Assembly: GCA_020747065.1 (NCBI GenBank)
Contig: JAGMVK010000018.1
Coordinates: 930,001-994,000, forward strand
DNA: 64,000 nucleotides
From: Cadophora sp. MPI-SDFR-AT-0126
Taxonomy: Eukaryota > Ascomycota > Leotiomycetes > Helotiales > Ploettnerulaceae
Reading direction: 5' to 3'
Position numbers and translations under genes: made by a program. Below are positions 58,329 to 64,000 of the stretch, piece after piece. Positions within the stretch are counted from its first letter, which is position 1. Each line of letters starts with the position of its first letter. Under the pieces are notes generated by a model. It did not search any database and had not been told where the DNA came from. It was given only the letters and a program-made list of their open reading frames with translations.

Positions 58329-59469
58329 CTGCATCTATCTCCCTCTCCCTCAGACTCCTCAGATCTCGGGCACAGTTATCTCCCCCCACCTCGACCAGGG
58401 CAGGGGAGTAGAGCAGCTAGCCTGACTCTCTCACACTCCACTTGCCTCCAGGTGTTCTCCACAGTGGCAGAGTGGACTAGCTCGAACTGAATTTTTGTCT
58501 TATTTAATCCCTTCACACCCCGTTCTCCGACCCCCGATTCCCCGAGCCCTCAGCATCCCTCATCCTATTCCTCCAGCGCTCCAGCACTCCAGCCGCCCAG
58601 AGCCAGCCAGCCAGCCAGCCTGATTCAGCAACCCGCCCACCAAACCAAACCAAACCAAACCAAACCAAAGCCAACATCGCCTAAGATACGCTACGCTAAG
58701 CAAGCGCTAGAAGCCAACCCGCCAAATATTCTTTCTCTCTCATCCCAGCACAATTGTCAAGTCTCGTCTCCAGCAAGCCCCAGTCCGCCGCCCCCCGTCC
58801 CCCCAGCGTCTTGCGCCTACGCCTACGCCTCGTTCCCAAATCCCTTTTCCGCCCTCAGAGTCGACATCCATCCATCCACCCATCCCTCCACTCTTTCTTC
58901 TCCCACACCCACGCCCACCCACGCTCAAGCCCGCCTTCCCTGGTCCGCCCTGCCCTGCCTGCCCTGCCCTGCCCTTGTCCGCCCACAAGCCCACACTTTT
59001 TTGTTCCCTTCTTTTCCCCCTCCACTTTCTCCTGGACTGGACAGCCCTTGCCTTGCCTTGGCTTCCCTGACTCCGACTCTTCCCCCTACGGAGAACCTTC
59101 GCCTGCTTTAAGCAGCCCTGATCGTTCGTATAAGACTCCGACCCCCCTCGGTACTCTCCTCCTCCGTTACCGTCAGAAGATTTCGAAACTCAATACCACC
59201 AAACCTACCCACGCTGCATTCCATCCCACCACCACCACTTCATTACCACAACCACTATATCAACCCTCGACTTCCGTCATACAACCATCCCCACGTTGTA
59301 AATTACTCAACAACCACAAATACCCTGACAACCCCACCACGCATTGCCAACAACAGCCTCCTTCATATTGCGATCGCTATTGAAGAGGAAATAATTCTCT
59401 CCCCGCCACACTCCGCATTCCACAGAAAGACTTAAAGTGCGGGATCCCCAACGCTGCGGCGGCAATCAC
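58329..59469 (+). promoter_or_regulatory. ATG-free pyrimidine-rich leader of creA
   Basis: From the ATG at 58326 to the creA start at 59470 there is no ATG on the plus strand in any frame for 1,141 bases. The strand is C/T-rich with runs of CTCC, ACCAAA pentamer repeats (58640-58669), CCAGCCAGCC and CCCTGCCTGCC. This is the signature expected of a long transcribed 5' leader kept free of upstream start codons. A CCCCGC (reverse complement GCGGGG, fitting the CreA site SYGGRG) at 59401-59406 could serve autoregulation. Confidence 0.6.
58640..58669 (+). repeat. CCAAA pentanucleotide repeat in creA leader
   Basis: Five to six tandem copies of CCAAA/CAAAC, directly followed by GCCAAC. Confidence 0.8.
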
Positions 59470-60720
59470 ATGCAACGCGCGCAGACTTCAGTAGATCTTC
59501 TACTGAACCCACAAACACCTTTGGAAAAGGAACAAGAAGCTGCAAGGAGGAAATTGGCAGAGATCCAAGCGCAACAGCAAAGACAGCACGAAGAAGAAAT
59601 GGCAGCCGTTATGATGCAACCGAATATGATGGGGGGACATGGAGAGGACCGACAAGATCTCCCTCGTCCATACAAGTGCCCTCTATGCGATAAGGCTTTC
59701 CACCGTCTCGAGCATCAGACCAGACATATCAGAACCCATACCGGCGAGAAGCCTCACGCTTGCCAGTTCCCCGGCTGCACAAAGCGATTTTCGAGATCAG
59801 ACGAGTTGACTCGACACTCGAGGATACACAACAACCCCAACTCCCGCAGGAGTAACAAGATGCATCAGGGTGGAATCGAGCACACAGGAGCCATGGCTAC
59901 CATGATGCCACCCCCAAACAAGAACATGTCGAGATCTGCCCCAACTTCCGCTGTTGGCTCTCCAAACGTATCACCTCCTCACTCCTACGCTTCATACTCG
60001 ACTCCCCACTCAGTCTTGAACCCGACATTCCGCAGCCTCGGAGGAAGTCCAAACAATGGTCCGAATCTCGACATCAATCTTCTGGCTACAGCTGCAACCC
60101 AAGTTGAGCGAGAGAGCACATTCGCCACGCATCACCCTCACCATGGCAGCTCACGACATCACCCATACTACAGCCACAGCAGTCACAGCAGCAGAAACCA
60201 CTTACCTTCGTTGTCAGCCTACGCCATGTCGAGATCGCATTCCCATGACGAAGATGATCACTACGCCCATAGACATGCCAAGCGGTCTCGTCCCAACTCT
60301 CCAAACAGCACTGCTCCCTCTTCTCCAACTTTCTCCCACGATTCTTTGTCGCCTACGCCCGACCACACTCCTCTCGCTACTCCAGCCCATTCTCCACGCC
60401 TTCGACCATATGGCGGTGGCTACGATCTGCCTACAATCCGCAACTTGACCCTTCAGCATACACCAGCTCTCGCACCTATGGAGCCGCAAAACATTGAGGG
60501 TCAGTATCACCCAAACAACACTGCCACTTCAGCTCCAAGGACCGGTCTGTCAATCAGTGACATCATGTCAAAAACCGATGGCACTCAGAGAAAACTCCCA
60601 GTTCCGCAAGTTCCGAAAGTAGCAGTGCAAGACCTGATCAGCTCCGGCGAGAACGGCTTCAGTACAAGTGGACACAGCAGCACAACGGGTAGTGTTGCAG
60701 GAGATCCCATGGACAGGTAG
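59470..60720 (+). CDS. creA: Carbon catabolite repressor CreA
   Basis: C2H2 zinc-finger repressor of genes for alternative carbon sources in the presence of glucose; binds SYGGRG. Single exon, 416 residues. The start at 59470 ([14 protein letters not shown]) fits CreA N-termini; the frame is open further up but only from a GTG. An alpha-helical Glu/Gln-rich part ([20 protein letters not shown]) precedes two zinc fingers at about residues 72-124: [20 protein letters not shown] and [21 protein letters not shown], joined by the RTHTGEKP linker. Then come a His/Ser/Pro-rich region, the conserved acid/Ser tract [18 protein letters not shown], and a C-terminal segment with [18 protein letters not shown], part of the repression region. 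Lack of introns is usual for creA. It is isolated by almost 13 kb from the next upstream gene. Confidence 0.97.
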   Translation: MQRAQTSVDLLLNPQTPLEKEQEAARRKLAEIQAQQQRQHEEEMAAVMMQPNMMGGHGEDRQDLPRPYKCPLCDKAFHRLEHQTRHIRTHTGEKPHACQFPGCTKRFSRSDELTRHSRIHNNPNSRRSNKMHQGGIEHTGAMATMMPPPNKNMSRSAPTSAVGSPNVSPPHSYASYSTPHSVLNPTFRSLGGSPNNGPNLDINLLATAATQVERESTFATHHPHHGSSRHHPYYSHSSHSSRNHLPSLSAYAMSRSHSHDEDDHYAHRHAKRSRPNSPNSTAPSSPTFSHDSLSPTPDHTPLATPAHSPRLRPYGGGYDLPTIRNLTLQHTPALAPMEPQNIEGQYHPNNTATSAPRTGLSISDIMSKTDGTQRKLPVPQVPKVAVQDLISSGENGFSTSGHSSTTGSVAGDPMDR

Positions 60721-61552
60721 TCGAGCTTCTCTTCTAGGAGAAGGATAGGAGGCTAGGACCGTCCGAATGACTTTCAGGCGCGATATAGAGGATTTGCCTG
60801 ACGGCAGAGGAAGGAGTACTGGTACTTGCACGAACCCACCCTACTTCGATAATGCACTCGACGACTCGACTTGCAGCATCAACTGCAACGACTCGGATTC
60901 GAGATCTCCACTTTTACGGCTGTTACGGGCAACGACCCATTTGATTTGATTATTTCCTTCTTCACGGTGTATGTATAGAACAGCGCGCGGGCAGTATAGA
61001 TGTGGCTCTTTTCTTTGCCCTTTCCTTCATACACTCTGTCTTCCCACAGCGGGGGACATAGCTCGTTCAGGGGAAGAAGGGCAGGTTAGAGAGAGGTCTT
61101 TGGGTTCATGGCCTGGTGTGCTTGAAAGTCGCCAAGGATCTACTTGTGTGTGTTTTGTTCCTTGCTTCTATAGACGGGTTTGCTGTGCGCAGCGAGGCTG
61201 GGATTATGATGATATGACAACGGGGTCTTCATCATCATGGCAACTGGAGTACAGCGTTGTTTCTCTTTTCTTTACCTGCTTTCAGCTACAAACACCCAGC
61301 TAGCTAGTTTTCATGGCCTTGGCTCCGGCCATGCCAAATTAAAAAATTTACAAACGACCTCTACATATCTCGCTACATCCGTCACATGCTATGTACATCG
61401 TGATATCTCCTCGTCTCCCTCACCCCAAAATATATCCAGCAACTGAGACATGTGAAGACACATGTCCACTGCATGTGACAACCACTCCATCATCCGCCCA
61501 TCAGACCACAGTCGTGACACTTTGACTTTCACCTCCAAAAATAAGCAAGTCG

Positions 61553-61570
61553 CAGCAGCAGCAGCAGCAG
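61553..61570 (+). repeat. (CAG)6
   Basis: Six tandem CAG triplets read directly, in non-coding sequence. Confidence 0.8.
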
Positions 61571-62199
61571 CCAAAGCCATACAAACATCTTCCGTCTTGC
61601 CCGTCCACCATTTCCGTCCCTTCCCCCAATTCCCCACATTCTCTCCACACTCAGCGCCGACGCCGCAAAAGACGCTGATCCTTCAGCCCAGCCCAGCCTG
61701 GTCCAGCACCGAACAGCAAGCACAAAACTCACGGCTGGACGGCGCGGTGAAACCCTAATCCCACCATTTGCCGTTCCTCTGCCTGCCTGCCATGTAAAGC
61801 TGAAGCAGGAGAGGGGGGAATGGAGAAATTCCATTCCTTTCACATGTTTTGGATTTTGCTGAGGATCGACTTCCCTTACTTACTAGGTAGGGTAGCTAGG
61901 CAGGTACTTCCGTACGAACATGGGCTTGCTTCGTACAGTACAGTACATGGGACGGGGGGGCCTGGGGGAGATCGTGCGGAGTAGCTAGCGCGTGTGAATG
62001 GAAGTGAAGTGAGGGCAGGGGGAAGAGAGAATCCTCGTCTGGACCGATTGAGTGAAGTTAGAAGCGAAGGGCATTGAAAGTGAGTGAATTTTACAGACAT
62101 ATCATCGGTCTCGCTTGTACGGCTGGCTATTCGAGGTATTTTCCTTGAAAACTCGCCAGAAAAGCTAAGCACCTCGCGTGTCAACGTCGCAGCACATGT

Positions 62200-62242
62200 A
62201 CCTACCTACCTACATACATACATACATACCTACATACATATC
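62200..62242 (+). repeat. Tetranucleotide repeat ACCT/ACAT
   Basis: Tandem CTAC units changing into CATA units and back, about 40 bp; approximate ends. Confidence 0.7.
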
Positions 62243-64000
62243 GGTTCCGGCCATAATCCAAACTTGGAAAGAAGCGATACACGAAGGGAAAGCGAGGAGA
62301 CGAGAGGCGAGTAGAGGAAAGAAGAGGTTCGCGAGGATGCACGAATGCTGCTTCCGGTGCAGGGAAGGCTAGTTCTGCCGCTGCAGGAGGATCTGGTTTC
62401 GGCTTTCGGATCATGAGGGAGCGTAGGTGCAGGCGCGGTTTGCATGGAGGCTTTTGTGGATATGGGGGACTGTGACTTGTTTTCTTTTTGGCACTGGGGT
62501 TTAGTGAGGGGAAGGAGGTTTGAGATTGTCTGAGGAGTTTTGCGCGTGGTCAGGTGCTACTGATGCTTTTCTTCTCTTTCTCTTTTTCGTTCTAGTGGCG
62601 TTGTTTGTTTACTTCAAATCCTACTTTGATATTTCAGTGTGCCTTTGCGGGAATTTCATTATTCTCTCTCCATGAGAATAACCATCTCGTCACACAAGTT
62701 TCTCCTCCAATATCAGCAACTATGCAAGAATATACCAATGGGTCAGAGGAACCGTTTTCAATTTTTCATCATCTCACAAGAATCAAGCATCCGGGACCTG
62801 GGATCAGGGGTTCAACACTCCCTTTCAACCTCTTCTTTCATCAAATTTCTTCCTCCATCCAAGTTTCTAGGATCGCTGCTAGATATCCCTTCTTCTCCCT
62901 CCTTGAATCTCTTCATCCAGCCGAGCGGCTGTACAGCAAATGGCCAGGCGAACACGGCACAACTTCCATCTCCATCTTCTACCGTCCTGCAAGTCTCAAC
63001 GCTTTTGAGGCTAGTGAGGGGCTTAGAGCTAAGAAATAGCCGCCATGTGCCGTGCCGTGCAAGCGGTTGCAATATAATCTTATATTAAATCTTGAGGCAG
63101 CAAAGTTAGGTAGTAAAGCAGGGAATGGTATGGCATGTGAAAGCCACACAGATGACGCAGTCGCAATGCTCCGTGTTACTGGTACTCATCTTGATATGCA
63201 AGGACGTTGGTGCGACATCAGGTGAAGTACCGCCGGTTCGAAGGTACCGACGGATAGAATACTACTCCACCACGCGAGCGATACGCTTCCTATCCGCTGC
63301 ATATGGCCATTTGATCTCTCCGTCAATATAACATCACGTCACGGTACCTGACCAGATAGTGTTCTATCTGCACTGTTAGTCTGTTGGTTCTGTGTTTGTA
63401 GACGGAATTCCTCCTTCCATTCCCCATCTCATTCTCCTCCGGCGAAAAGAAGACTTCGGATGAACATATATCTCATATGATCTAACATACAGTATCGTAC
63501 AGGAAAACCTGGTCCTGGAAACTTCCGTATACTGCATTGCATACCACCGCAAATCCCCCGAGTAACTAACCGACCGAGAGCAACCGACGGAGAAATTCCA
63601 TTCAACGACAATACTCTATAAGCCTGCAGGAAAAACATGTGGGTACGTTATAACATGGTATGGTATGGCACGGTACAACGGCGTAGGAAGCTCACGGGAG
63701 GGGCATACATGTGTCTTGACGTGCAGGTACTTTATTCTCGGTCCGCCCTTGTTCTGCGGGCGATATAGTGGGTCGATATATTGGGTTTGTAATTCAGGCA
63801 GTGTTGTGCCGAATTAAGCGAGGCGAGCGAGAGGGGATTTGAGATACCATCCATCGGTTGATTTTTGATTCGGTACAGATTCCTGAACTTCCTTGTACTT
63901 CACGTGCCCTCATTCGATGAGGTCAAGAGTTTGTTGGTCGAATTCAAGGATCGAGATAAGAGGAGACGCAATACAAGACGCAATAGCTTCGGCGGGGAAA

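Larger units (their letters stand above)
60721..64000. other. creA 3' region and gene-free right end
   Basis: 3.3 kb. Presumed creA 3' UTR first, with no coding sequence recognised after it. Contains a CAG repeat (61553-61570) and an ACCT/ACAT tetranucleotide repeat near 62200-62240. Short frames at 62605-63090 look non-coding. Confidence 0.5.

Noticed and set aside
63210..63260. GGTTCGA flanked by CCGCC/GGTACC, tRNA-like
   Set aside because: No complementary acceptor ends and no D or anticodon arm upstream.

Overview
The window is nuclear DNA from a filamentous ascomycete (Pezizomycotina; the gene styles would fit Leotiomycetes, but I cannot fix the class). Evidence: many 45-75-nt introns with GTAnGT/GTGAGT donors, CTAAC-like branch sites and AG acceptors; fungus-specific families (DUF3292, Ecm11, GH76 wall mannosidase, CreA); and loosely packed genes on both strands.

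Layout. 1-5.4 kb: the first exon of ROT1 leaving the left edge, FAU1 (5-formyl-THF cyclo-ligase) and a six-exon MTR10 importin. 5.4-9.4 kb: a gene-poor stretch with an alpha/beta-hydrolase relic and a remarkable tRNA gene. 9.4-19 kb: a DUF3292 membrane protein, ORC4 with AT-hooks and a PHD finger, and an uncharacterised proline- and Ser/Asp-rich protein. 21.5-33.4 kb: GH76 mannosidase, a Rad51 paralogue, long-chain acyl-CoA synthetase, RKM5 methyltransferase, ECM11 and a TDA10-type kinase. 34.2-44.6 kb: FOX2 peroxisomal beta-oxidation enzyme, a small secreted protein, a zinc-finger-like/kinase fusion, a broken esterase and a P450. 45.6-46.6 kb: a frameshifted secreted-protein relic. 46.6-59.5 kb: almost 13 kb without a convincing gene, then the intronless carbon-catabolite repressor creA, whose last 1.14 kb of upstream sequence contains no ATG. 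60.7-64 kb: non-coding.

The most important observation is at 7503-7715. A complete 72-nt tRNA-Pro(CGG) cloverleaf appears only if three separate insertions are removed: a canonical 33-nt intron after position 37 and two further 54-nt insertions, in the variable loop and in the T loop. Both 54-nt pieces start GTAAGT and end AG, and the first carries CTAAC at branch-site distance, so they look like spliceosomal (mRNA-type) introns inside a tRNA gene. The second splits the Pol III B box. Ordinary tRNA finders would miss the locus.

Functional links: acyl-CoA synthetase and FOX2 act in the same pathway (fatty-acid activation and peroxisomal beta-oxidation), and each has a CCGAGG motif upstream; CreA is a likely general repressor of such alternative-carbon genes. 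ORC4, the Rad51 paralogue and ECM11 belong to DNA replication, repair and meiosis. The rest looks like ordinary chromosomal housekeeping without a gene cluster. Exon coordinates are my reading from splice motifs and reading frame; where several joins are possible I say so.
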